Assembly (NCBI GenBank): GCA_049366815.1
Contig: JBMNCO010000205.1
Coordinates: 1 to 5,290 of the forward strand
Source of the DNA: CAYNYM01 sp049366815
GTDB taxonomy: Bacteria > Desulfobacterota > DSM-4660 > Desulfatiglandales > HGW-15
Length of the DNA stretch: 5,290 nucleotides
Reading direction: 5' to 3'
Positions 1 through 5,290 of the stretch are shown here, piece by piece. The notes under the pieces were generated by a model that worked only from the letters and a program-made list of their open reading frames with translations, made no database searches and was not told where the DNA came from. Positions within the stretch are counted from its first letter, which is position 1. Each line of letters opens with the position of its first letter. Both the position numbers and the translations under genes were made by a program.

Positions 1-72
1 GAGATTCCCATGGCCCCTCCTTGATAGGGTAATTTTCAAGAGCCTAAAGTGTTACTTGCCTTTGAAAATCCC

Positions 73-107
73 AGGGGCTCAGGGGGCGTAGTCGCCCCTG
101 AGCCCCT
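73..107. repeat. Strong GC-rich stem-loop
   Basis: The left arm at 73-88 (AGGGGCTCAGGGGGCG) and right arm at 93-107 (CGCCCCTGAGCCCCT) pair over 15 bp with one bulged G and a TAGT loop. No T-tract follows on the + strand, and on the - strand only TTTT follows after GGGA, so it is a poor intrinsic terminator in either direction. It may end a gene lying left of the window, be a REP-like palindrome, or be the first helix of a structured RNA with the two stems that follow. The inverted repeat is certain; its function is not. Confidence 0.6.
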
Positions 108-114
108 CCGCCGG

Positions 115-158
115 CATTGCCCACTCATCGATCCTAAGGGTGATTTGAGACGGCAATG
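115..158. other. Compound stem-loop
   Basis: CATTGCC (115-121) pairs with GGCAATG (152-158). After a 2x2 internal loop, CTCA (124-127) pairs with TGAG (146-149), and the apical part can pair further (ATC 131-133 with GAT 142-144). The segment 133-144 can instead pair with 170-181 (CCTAAGGGTGAT against ATCACCCTCAGG, one mismatch). The two folds exclude each other, as in switching leaders. No T-tract follows, so a termination switch is not shown. Confidence 0.4.
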
Positions 159-179
159 ACTGAAACTGCATCACCCTCA

Positions 180-212
180 GGCAGGCTTCCCCAGCACGGG
201 AAAACCTCTGCC
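180..212. other. Two-part stem-loop
   Basis: GGCAG (180-184) pairs with CTGCC (208-212), and an inner TTCCC (187-191) pairs with GGGAA (198-202) around a six-base loop. It is the third stem in a row after 73-107 and 115-158. Position 180-181 is shared with the alternative pairing of 133-144 to 170-181, so all stems cannot form at once. No protein-coding frame spans the region. Confidence 0.35.
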
Positions 213-232
213 GACTTCCTCATATTCAATTC

Positions 233-249
233 TTGTTTTCACAAAACAA
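233..249. promoter_or_regulatory. AT-rich palindrome, possible operator
   Basis: TTGTTTT CAC AAAACAA is a perfect 7-bp inverted repeat with a three-base centre, followed by a T-rich stretch at 265-280. It lies about 360 bp upstream of the LysR-type gene, far for direct control of that gene. It could be an operator for a leftward gene outside the window. It does not form a symmetric T-N11-A LysR box. Confidence 0.3.
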
Positions 250-311
250 AATATTGCCATGAACATTTTTTATTTTATTTCAAAGAGTTATATGCATGCA
301 CCCTCCCCCAA

Positions 312-332
312 GCCTAAACCCCGGCCTAAACC
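312..332. repeat. Tandem 9-bp direct repeat
   Basis: GCCTAAACC occurs at 312-320 and again at 324-332, a 12-bp period, in a C-rich stretch upstream of the LysR-type gene. GCCTAAA also occurs at 42-48. Two copies on nearly the same DNA face could be a paired binding site, but two copies are too few to exclude chance. Confidence 0.3.
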
Positions 333-405
333 AGCCAATTAATGATGGAAAGATGTTTGCGGCCTGCTGTCCGTGCATTAAATCGGTTGAATGGGCAAAT
401 GCATG

Positions 406-429
406 TTGACGCGGCCATACGCATATAAT
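406..429 (+). promoter_or_regulatory. Weak candidate promoter for lysR-type gene
   Basis: TTGACG (406-411) and a perfect TATAAT (424-429) lie upstream of the LysR-type gene on the same strand, but only 12 bp apart, too short for standard sigma-70 binding. Using TTGACG with the usual 17-bp spacer places the -10 on TAAAAA (429-434). The AT-rich character here, and its absence nearer the gene, make this the likeliest promoter zone, implying a leader of roughly 165 nt. The exact elements are unsure. Confidence 0.25.
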
Positions 430-594
430 AAAAACATGTAGTTTTGCATGCCGCTTGAATGGCAGAAAAGATGGAGGATACCTACAAAAGGAATGCACCG
501 TTTTTTACGGGCATCAAAAAACCGGCTTGAATATTTTAAGCAGGGTGCCGCAGGCCGACACATCATCCAGCATACCCTGGATATCGGACCGTTC

Positions 595-600
595 GAGGGA
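595..600 (+). promoter_or_regulatory. Ribosome binding site of LysR-type gene
   Basis: GAGGGA ends five bases before the ATG at 606. It supports that start; no in-frame ATG lies closer upstream, and the family's HTH begins a few residues after this methionine. Confidence 0.6.
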
Positions 601-605
601 TTGTT

Positions 606-1529
606 ATGGGAAGTCTTCAGCTCAACCTTCACCAGGTAATTTCCTTTTATTTCCTTTCCAAGGAAGGAAGTTTCAGCAGGGCGGCCGAACAACTTTGCAT
701 CACCCAGCCCGCTGTGACACAGCATGTTCGTGGGCTGGAAGTGCAGTTTGGGGTCAAACTCGTCAACTTGAAAAAGAAACGGGTCTATCTGACTGAGGCG
801 GGCAAAAGGCTGGTCACCTACGCGGAGGGACTCTTTAATCAGGCCTTGATGACGGAAAACTTTCTCAAAGGGTACCGCTTCAACAACATCTCAATAGGCA
901 TCGCGAGCCCCCTGATGTTCTATTTCACGGCACTCATAGACCGTTTTAAAGAGCTTTTCCCGTCCATACAGGTTTCCATCCGAGAGGGCTCCTCTCTGGC
1001 CCTGGCCGAAGACCTGCTCAATTTCAAGCACGACATCTCCATTGTGGGCGTATTACCTCACCGCAACGAGAGGCTTCGCCTCTACCGCATCCCCACGGAA
1101 CTGCAGTTGGTTTTGGTTGCCAGCCCGGATTACCCTTTACCCTTCGACAGGCCGGTCAAATGGACTCACCTGATTTCCCATCCCCTGATCGTCCAGTCGG
1201 AAGGCTCGGCCGGACGGGCGATTGTCCTTAATCATTTTAAAAAGAGGGGCTTGAAACCCCTGATCGGCGCGGAGGTGAGCAACATTGAGCTTGCCAAACA
1301 ACTCGCCCGGCAGAAAAAGGGGGTGGCGGTGATGTTCGAACCCAATATCCAGGAGGAGATCGCCCAGGGGCAATTAAGAATCGTTCAGGTTGAGGACGGC
1401 AAGATCAGTATGGGGGCCATCGACGTCTTGGTGAACCAAGAGGAACGCCTTTCTCCCGCCGTTGAATCCTTTCTTATTTTGATCAAGAAGCATTTTAAAG
1501 GTATCGGATACGAGGTTCCGGCTCCATAG
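606..1529 (+). CDS. LysR-family transcriptional regulator
   Basis: A complete LysR-type transcriptional regulator of 307 residues, the usual length for the family; these are cytoplasmic DNA-binding proteins controlled by a small-molecule co-inducer. The N-terminal winged HTH covers about residues 6-65, with the signature SFSRAAEQLCITQPAVTQHV (22-41) holding the recognition helix, and the wing closing at RVYLTEAG (59-66). A linker helix follows to about residue 90. The effector domain runs from about 92 to 295, with two periplasmic-binding-protein-like lobes; SEGSAGR (198-204) and EVSNIELAKQLARQKKGVAV (223-242) match family positions around the ligand pocket and the second lobe. The start is backed by GAGGGA five bases upstream and by the HTH beginning at once. 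The gene is alone on its strand and converges on the sigma-54 activator gene. The ligand and targets cannot be told from sequence; divergent genes are common targets, and any such gene would lie left of this window. Confidence 0.95.
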   Translation: MGSLQLNLHQVISFYFLSKEGSFSRAAEQLCITQPAVTQHVRGLEVQFGVKLVNLKKKRVYLTEAGKRLVTYAEGLFNQALMTENFLKGYRFNNISIGIASPLMFYFTALIDRFKELFPSIQVSIREGSSLALAEDLLNFKHDISIVGVLPHRNERLRLYRIPTELQLVLVASPDYPLPFDRPVKWTHLISHPLIVQSEGSAGRAIVLNHFKKRGLKPLIGAEVSNIELAKQLARQKKGVAVMFEPNIQEEIAQGQLRIVQVEDGKISMGAIDVLVNQEERLSPAVESFLILIKKHFKGIGYEVPAP

Positions 1530-1595
1530 CCGCCTATCAGCTCCTGATCCTTTTAGGGAGAAAAACTAAAGGGCTTCAAATCAAAGGCATAAAGT

Positions 1596-1617
1596 TCAGA
1601 CAGGGGCCGCCGTCTGA
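1596..1617. terminator. Weak hairpin between convergent genes
   Basis: TCAGAC (1596-1601) pairs with GTCTGA (1612-1617) around a GC-rich loop that can add two G-C pairs. On the - strand it follows the sigma-54 activator stop codon and is trailed by ACTTTATG and then TTTGATTT, so it could be a poor terminator for that gene. On the + strand no T-run follows. A second weak stem at 1549-1572 (CCTTTTAG with CTAAAGG) also lacks a T-tract. No clear intrinsic terminator is visible for either gene. Confidence 0.25.
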
Positions 1618-1642
1618 TTGGCGGGCATGACATCCAAGGGGT

Positions 1643-4600
1643 CTAGATACTGCTGCAGTAAGTTATCTTCCGACTTATACCTAGTCTTTTTATTTTTGAG
1701 TGAAGTGTGGTCGGCTTGACCCCCAACAATTGGGCGGCCCCCCCCTTGCCGCCAACTTTCCATCTGCATTTCTCGAGAGTTTTCGTAATGTAGTTTCGTT
1801 CAACCTCTTCCAATGTCAAGGAATTGGGGAGTTCGATCTCTTCCCGTCCATAGGTCTGGACGCTGGGTAAAATCAATGATTTCCCCTCGCTGAGAATAAC
1901 TGCCCTTTCAATGATATGACGCAATTCACGTACATTTCCCGGCCAAGGATAGTCGATCAACTGCTGCATTTTCAGCTTGGAAATACCCTGAATGTCTTTC
2001 CCCAGGTCATTCTTGTATATCTCAAGGAAGTGAAGGACCAGCAAAGGGATGTCCTCCTGCCGCCCCCTTAGTGGGGGGACATAAATCGGGAAGACATTGA
2101 GTCGATAATAGAGATCGGATCTAAAAAGCTCCTCCTTCACGATTTCTTCTAAGGGCCTGTTTGTTGCAGCAATGAGCCGGAACTCGGCGTTCAACACATT
2201 GGATCCACCGACTCGCTCGAATTCTCCCTCTTCCAACACCCTTAATAGCTTTGCCTGAATATCCAGGGAGAGATTCTGAATATCGTCCAGGAACAATGTC
2301 CCGCCCTGAGCCAACTCAAACCGGCCGAGACGAGACCGAACCGCGCCCGTAAAAGCCCCCTTCTCGTGGCCGAAAAGCTCACTCTCAATCAGACCTGGTG
2401 AAAGAGAGGCCACATTGACGGCAATAAACGGCCCGTTGGACCGCTTGCTGAGGCTGTGGATACCCCGAGCAACCAGTTCCTTGCCAACTCCGGTTTCACC
2501 CACTATGAGCACCGTGGAATCCATCGGGGCCACCTTCTTCATCTGACTCTGCACCAGACGAATCGCATCTGAACAACCCACGATGTGCCTCAGTTGAGGC
2601 GATAACTTCTGATCCATGCGATAGTAGCGTGTCTCTTCCTCAAGTCGCTCTTTTAGCGCAGCGATTTTTTCATAGGCCCGCGCGTTGTCCAAAGCGACAG
2701 CCACCTGGGTGCTGATGGCTCGGACCAGGGGAAGATCATTTCTCAAATAATCCGGCGTCACTTTGGAGGCCAGATAAAGTACCCCCAGTAGACGATCCTG
2801 AATAACGACAGGACTGAGGCTCATCCAATTGGTTCTGAACTGTCCCGGAGGTTTTGATTCCAGAAACCGGGTGGTTTTTTTTATGGACTCCTTTCCCGAA
2901 CGAGCGGCCTCCTCAATTTCCTGAAGGTAGGGTCTGAACCGATCCGACCGAACCGTTGATAAATCCAGATTGCGACTGGCCGCAAGTTCTAACTGACCCT
3001 TTTCGCCAAGGAGGAAAAAACCCCCGCGTTCGGCAAAAGTGAAGCGCATGGTCAACTGGATGACCAGTTCCAGCAGTTTTTTCTTTTCCCTCACCGTACC
3101 CAACACATTGGCTATCTCGACAAGGGCGTTAAGTTGAAGCTCTTCATGGCTTTTCTCTTCAATATGGCACTTCAGGTCCTGAGGGAAAAGGCTTATATTT
3201 GATCGGGACATGGCATCCCATGCCTTCTCCAGAAGTGCTCTTGCCTCATTCACCCTCCCCTCCCTGATCAATACCCTAGCCAGGACAATCTGGGTTCTCG
3301 CCAGTTCCAGTCGGGCACCGGAACGTGTCAACATATCCATGCTGATCTGGAAATCCGCACTGGCATCCTTAGTACATCCGGGATCATTTCCTGCTTTTTG
3401 ACCCCTGAAACGATAGGCTACGCCTTTCATGAAGATGTCAGGCCACTTAAGAAATCGATTTAGCTCAGAATCCAATGTCATCCCGGGATAAACCTGACCG
3501 GCCTTTTCAAGACCTTCAAGATATTCGAGCACCCATCCCCCCCTATGATGGGGTCTACCATAGGTCTTGAGAAGTCCACAGCCGCGAATGTGTTCATTGA
3601 GACATTTCTCAAGGTCCCCATGGGAGTAAGCCACGTAAGCCATACACCAATGGGCCGCAAAAAGGATGGAATTCCCTGCAACCCTCTCGGGAAGTTTCAG
3701 AATTTCCTTCAGATAGACCTCCGCCTCTGATGTAAATCGGGCCTCGAGCAGGGTCAAAACAGTATTCATATCAGCATAGATCTTTACATCCCTCATTCCA
3801 AGTTCTTCGGCCTTGATCCGAACGGCCTCGATAAGGCCGATGCCGCGGGAGGTCTGGCCACATACCCCATAGCACCATCCCAAGGTCGCGCAGGCCCTGA
3901 GGGTTGCCTTGTCTGAAGAAAATTCCTCCAGATCGCCGATGACTTCTTCATATCTTTCAACGGCTTCCGCAACGCGACCCTGTCGAAAAAGAAAATCGCT
4001 GGTCATGAGGGCAACCTTTTTCAGTAGATAGTTGATTTTCAGTCCCTGGGCTATTTCTCTTGCCTGCTCAAGATATTGAGCAGCCTTTTCATAGAATCCT
4101 TCAACTTCGCTCGTCTTCCCCAAGGTGAGATAAAGATTGAGAAGTTGCTCGCGATCGTCAATCTCATGCGCAAAATGCCGGGCCTGTTCAAGGAAAGCAC
4201 TTTGCTCGGGCAAAGAAACCATGTGGCCATAAGCGGAGGTGATGCCAATGGCCGCATTTACATAAATCTCTTTCTCTCCGGTTGTTTCTATTGTATGGGC
4301 TTTATTGTCCAATATGATTCTGTAATAGGAAATGGCTTCCTCATGCATTTCAAGGGAAGCGCAACGCTCGGCAGCGGCAAGGAAACAGTCCAGCCTTTGA
4401 GGGGTGATGCCCGCCGTTTTGTGGAGATGGGCCAGCGTTAGGGATTTTTCAAGTCCCTCTTCGGCGGTCACGTCATAATATGCAATAAGCGCCTTTGCCT
4501 GAGTTTCAAGATTTTCCTGCCCGGTCCGATTCAATACAAACTTTATCCACGGTTCACTTGTAAGAGAATAGAACCCTTTTCCCAAGGATGAATCGTTAGA

Positions 4601-4771
4601 CAGGACGCCGAGGCCAACCAAATTATCGAGAAACTGTAAAATCTCAACGGCCCTGAGGCGGCTTACGGCAATCAATGTATCCAGTGAAACCGGTTGCGGG
4701 ACCAGGGCCAAGAGAACAATTACATTCCTCTTTCTCTCATCCAGACGATCCCACCATTCGTGTTTTTCCAT
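1643..4771 (-). CDS. Sigma-54-dependent activator with winged helix, TPR and GAF
   Basis: A 1042-residue bacterial enhancer-binding protein that would hydrolyse ATP to open sigma-54 RNA polymerase promoters. Residues 1-80 look like a winged helix of the kind that follows the nucleotide-binding domain in STAND/MalT-like proteins, without that domain. About 90-535 is helical TPR-like repeats (for example around 143-157, 226-243, 263-281, 346-361 and 505-520). A GAF-like sensor spans about 545-700, with a charged helix to about 718. The AAA+ module (about 727-960) has Walker A GETGVGKE (758-765), GAFTGA (805-810), Walker B GGTLFLDDI (823-831), arginine-finger candidates R884 and R890 in FRSDLYYRLNV, and YPWPGNVREL (941-950). 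A Fis-type HTH closes the protein (about 985-1033; GGAAQLLGVKPTTLHSKIKR 1010-1029). There is no receiver domain, so control is probably through the TPR/GAF part rather than phosphotransfer. Walker B carries DD (829-830) rather than the usual DE. The HTH resembles the FhlA type, but the N-terminus does not match FhlA, so no symbol is given. Confidence 0.95.
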   Translation of the reverse strand: MEKHEWWDRLDERKRNVIVLLALVPQPVSLDTLIAVSRLRAVEILQFLDNLVGLGVLSNDSSLGKGFYSLTSEPWIKFVLNRTGQENLETQAKALIAYYDVTAEEGLEKSLTLAHLHKTAGITPQRLDCFLAAAERCASLEMHEEAISYYRIILDNKAHTIETTGEKEIYVNAAIGITSAYGHMVSLPEQSAFLEQARHFAHEIDDREQLLNLYLTLGKTSEVEGFYEKAAQYLEQAREIAQGLKINYLLKKVALMTSDFLFRQGRVAEAVERYEEVIGDLEEFSSDKATLRACATLGWCYGVCGQTSRGIGLIEAVRIKAEELGMRDVKIYADMNTVLTLLEARFTSEAEVYLKEILKLPERVAGNSILFAAHWCMAYVAYSHGDLEKCLNEHIRGCGLLKTYGRPHHRGGWVLEYLEGLEKAGQVYPGMTLDSELNRFLKWPDIFMKGVAYRFRGQKAGNDPGCTKDASADFQISMDMLTRSGARLELARTQIVLARVLIREGRVNEARALLEKAWDAMSRSNISLFPQDLKCHIEEKSHEELQLNALVEIANVLGTVREKKKLLELVIQLTMRFTFAERGGFFLLGEKGQLELAASRNLDLSTVRSDRFRPYLQEIEEAARSGKESIKKTTRFLESKPPGQFRTNWMSLSPVVIQDRLLGVLYLASKVTPDYLRNDLPLVRAISTQVAVALDNARAYEKIAALKERLEEETRYYRMDQKLSPQLRHIVGCSDAIRLVQSQMKKVAPMDSTVLIVGETGVGKELVARGIHSLSKRSNGPFIAVNVASLSPGLIESELFGHEKGAFTGAVRSRLGRFELAQGGTLFLDDIQNLSLDIQAKLLRVLEEGEFERVGGSNVLNAEFRLIAATNRPLEEIVKEELFRSDLYYRLNVFPIYVPPLRGRQEDIPLLVLHFLEIYKNDLGKDIQGISKLKMQQLIDYPWPGNVRELRHIIERAVILSEGKSLILPSVQTYGREEIELPNSLTLEEVERNYITKTLEKCRWKVGGKGGAAQLLGVKPTTLHSKIKRLGISRKITYCSSI

Positions 4772-4778
4772 TAATCAT

Positions 4779-4782
4779 CTCC
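4779..4782 (-). promoter_or_regulatory. Ribosome binding site of sigma-54 activator
   Basis: On the - strand GGAG sits seven bases before the ATG at 4771. Another ATG seven bases upstream is out of frame, so the start at 4771 is well supported. Confidence 0.6.
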
Positions 4783-4857
4783 ACTGAGTTCTGACCGGGT
4801 TGATCAAATCTTAATCTACGCATTTGCAATCCAGCGCAATCATCGCACATTGCCGTG

Positions 4858-4889
4858 TACGATAAATAGCACAAGTACGAAATATCGTA
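4858..4889. promoter_or_regulatory. TACGA/TCGTA dyad, candidate enhancer site
   Basis: TACGA AATA TCGTA (4876-4889) is an inverted repeat, and a further TACGATA half-site starts 18 bp upstream at 4858; TACGATA (4858-4864) and TATCGTA (4883-4889) are themselves inverted copies. The dyad centre is about 111 bp upstream of the predicted start of the rightward sigma-54 promoter, a normal distance for an enhancer bound by an activator. It is also about 110 bp upstream of the activator's own ATG, so autoregulation is possible. That the neighbouring activator binds here is inference. Confidence 0.45.
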
Positions 4890-4937
4890 TTTACACAGGG
4901 TCGTCAATGAGGTTTGTGTCCCAACTTTTTTATCTTA

Positions 4938-4950
4938 TGTCAGCAAGTTA
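4938..4950 (+). promoter_or_regulatory. Candidate IHF site
   Basis: TGTCAGCAAGTTA agrees at seven of nine fixed positions with the IHF consensus WATCAANNNNTTR and has a T-rich flank at 4926-4938. It lies between the TACGA dyad and the sigma-54 promoter, centred near -50, where IHF commonly bends DNA to bring an enhancer to the polymerase. The consensus is loose and the region AT-rich, so chance matches are possible. Confidence 0.25.
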
Positions 4951-4966
4951 CAATATGTTTAATAAT

Positions 4967-4983
4967 TTGGTACGCCCTTTGCT
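4967..4983 (+). promoter_or_regulatory. Sigma-54 (-24/-12) promoter
   Basis: TTGGTACGCCCTTTGCT matches the sigma-54 consensus YTGGCACGRNNNTTGCW at all but two fixed positions (T for C, and C for R). The invariant GG (4969-4970) and GC (4981-4982) are spaced by exactly 10 bp. The predicted transcription start is near 4994, running rightwards and divergent from the sigma-54 activator gene. The upstream dyad and possible IHF site strengthen the call. No good gene start follows within the window. Confidence 0.65.
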
Positions 4984-5012
4984 GTATAGATTTCATCATC
5001 ACCTTGGCCTTA

Positions 5013-5153
5013 ATGAAGACATCTCCAGAAATTTTTGCTCTTAAACGGGAGGGAGAGAGATTCCATAACCGTTCAAAACTTACTCATGGATGGGTGAGGG
5101 GCGGACAAGAGGCCCAACTTTGCTGCTTTGTCGGATGTAACACCTCCTTTTGA
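5013..5153 (+). CDS. Possible small ORF after sigma-54 promoter, doubtful
   Basis: An ATG 19 bases after the predicted start of the sigma-54 transcript opens a 46-codon frame (MKTSPEIFALK...CFVGCNTSF). The product would be basic, with two cysteines near the end (C-x-x-x-x-C spacing absent; CC then C further on) and no membrane segment or motif I recognise. There is no Shine-Dalgarno sequence before the ATG, and the frame stays open upstream to 4914, through the promoter, which argues it is a chance ORF. It is listed only because it is the sole frame placed to be translated from this transcript. Confidence 0.12.
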   Translation: MKTSPEIFALKREGERFHNRSKLTHGWVRGGQEAQLCCFVGCNTSF

Positions 5154-5220
5154 TTTGAGGGCACAGGACATCGCTGAATACTTTTTGAGCGTCTTGAGAC
5201 CACGCCGGGGTGAATTAGTG

Positions 5221-5251
5221 TCCATCCAGAAATAGATGATTTCTGGATGGA
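5221..5251. repeat. Perfect 13-bp inverted repeat
   Basis: TCCATCCAGAAAT (5221-5233) and ATTTCTGGATGGA (5239-5251) form a perfect 13-bp stem with an AGATG loop. No T-tract follows on either strand, so it is not a standard intrinsic terminator. Its perfection in otherwise non-coding DNA suggests a dispersed repeat, the end of a small mobile element, or a strong 3' hairpin on the sigma-54 transcript. Which of these cannot be told from a single copy. Confidence 0.55.
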
Positions 5252-5264
5252 GCGGTCTGCTATC

Positions 5265-5289
5265 GGCATTCAGCACTCAGCCTAATGCC
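5265..5289. repeat. Short inverted repeat at window edge
   Basis: GGCATT (5265-5270) and AATGCC (5284-5289) are 6-bp inverted arms around a 13-base spacer containing CAGCACTCAGC. It may belong to a longer repeat cut by the window end. A chance match is quite possible. Confidence 0.2.
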
Positions 5290-5290
5290 T

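Noticed and set aside
1..24. Possible end of an upstream gene (frame 1 reaches TGA at 22-24)
   Set aside because: Seven codons are too few to support any coding claim.
364..377. Possible - strand sigma-54 promoter (GG-N10-GC)
   Set aside because: Only the GG and GC dinucleotides fit; the flanking -24 and -12 bases do not match the consensus.
448..639. 63-codon + strand frame overlapping the start of the LysR-type gene, possible leader peptide
   Set aside because: No Shine-Dalgarno sequence before the ATG at 448 or the internal ATG at 493, and no recognisable composition or attenuator after it.
378..725. 115-codon frame on the - strand
   Set aside because: It runs antisense into the LysR-type gene, has no ribosome binding site, and its product shows no family pattern.
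1549..1572. Stem CCTTTTAG/CTAAAGG as terminator of the LysR-type gene
   Set aside because: Seven AT-rich pairs with a bulge and no T-tract after it; too weak.
2875..2882. Run of eight A on the coding strand in the GAF part of the activator, possible programmed slippage
   Set aside because: The frame continues normally through it and no alternative product or stimulating structure is visible; lysine codons explain it.
4076..4441. 121-codon + strand frame
   Set aside because: It is wholly antisense to the TPR part of the sigma-54 activator, whose reading frame is clearly the real one.
1..5290. CRISPR array, tRNA, rRNA or transposase gene
   Set aside because: No regularly spaced repeats, no cloverleaf, no rRNA-like segment and no transposase motif in any frame.

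Overview
The window is about 5.3 kb of moderate-GC bacterial chromosome with two full-length regulatory genes facing each other, flanked by long non-coding stretches. No database search was possible. The large regulator has a make-up (winged helix, TPR array, GAF, sigma-54 AAA+, Fis-type HTH) that I associate with Desulfobacterota and related former Deltaproteobacteria. That taxonomic guess is an inference.

Layout. 1-605 holds no convincing gene. Positions 73-212 contain three consecutive stem-loops, followed by a short AT-rich palindrome (233-249), a tandem 9-bp repeat (312-332) and the leader of the next gene. 606-1529 (+) encodes a complete LysR-type regulator. 1530-1642 is the short gap between the convergent genes, with only a weak hairpin. 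1643-4771 (-) encodes a 1042-residue sigma-54 activator (bacterial enhancer-binding protein). 4772-5290 is non-coding as far as I can see, but is rich in control signals.

The most coherent signal is in that last region. Reading rightwards, away from the activator gene, there is a close match to a sigma-54 promoter (4967-4983, GG and GC exactly 10 bp apart). A candidate IHF site lies about 50 bp upstream of its predicted start, and a TACGA/TCGTA dyad about 110 bp upstream. This is the classic layout of an activator-dependent sigma-54 promoter, lying beside and divergent from an activator gene whose sigma-54-contacting GAFTGA loop is intact. The simple model is that the activator binds the dyad and drives the divergent transcript. 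No good coding region follows the promoter within the window. The target is therefore either a gene beyond position 5290, an RNA, or a promoter separated from its gene by repeat-like DNA; a perfect 13-bp hairpin lies at 5221-5251.

The activator itself is notable. Its N-terminus looks like the winged helix and TPR half of a STAND/MalT-like signalling protein without the nucleotide-binding domain, joined to a GAF-AAA+-Fis output module. The Walker B motif reads DD where most family members have DE. Nothing in the sequence links the LysR gene to this circuit.
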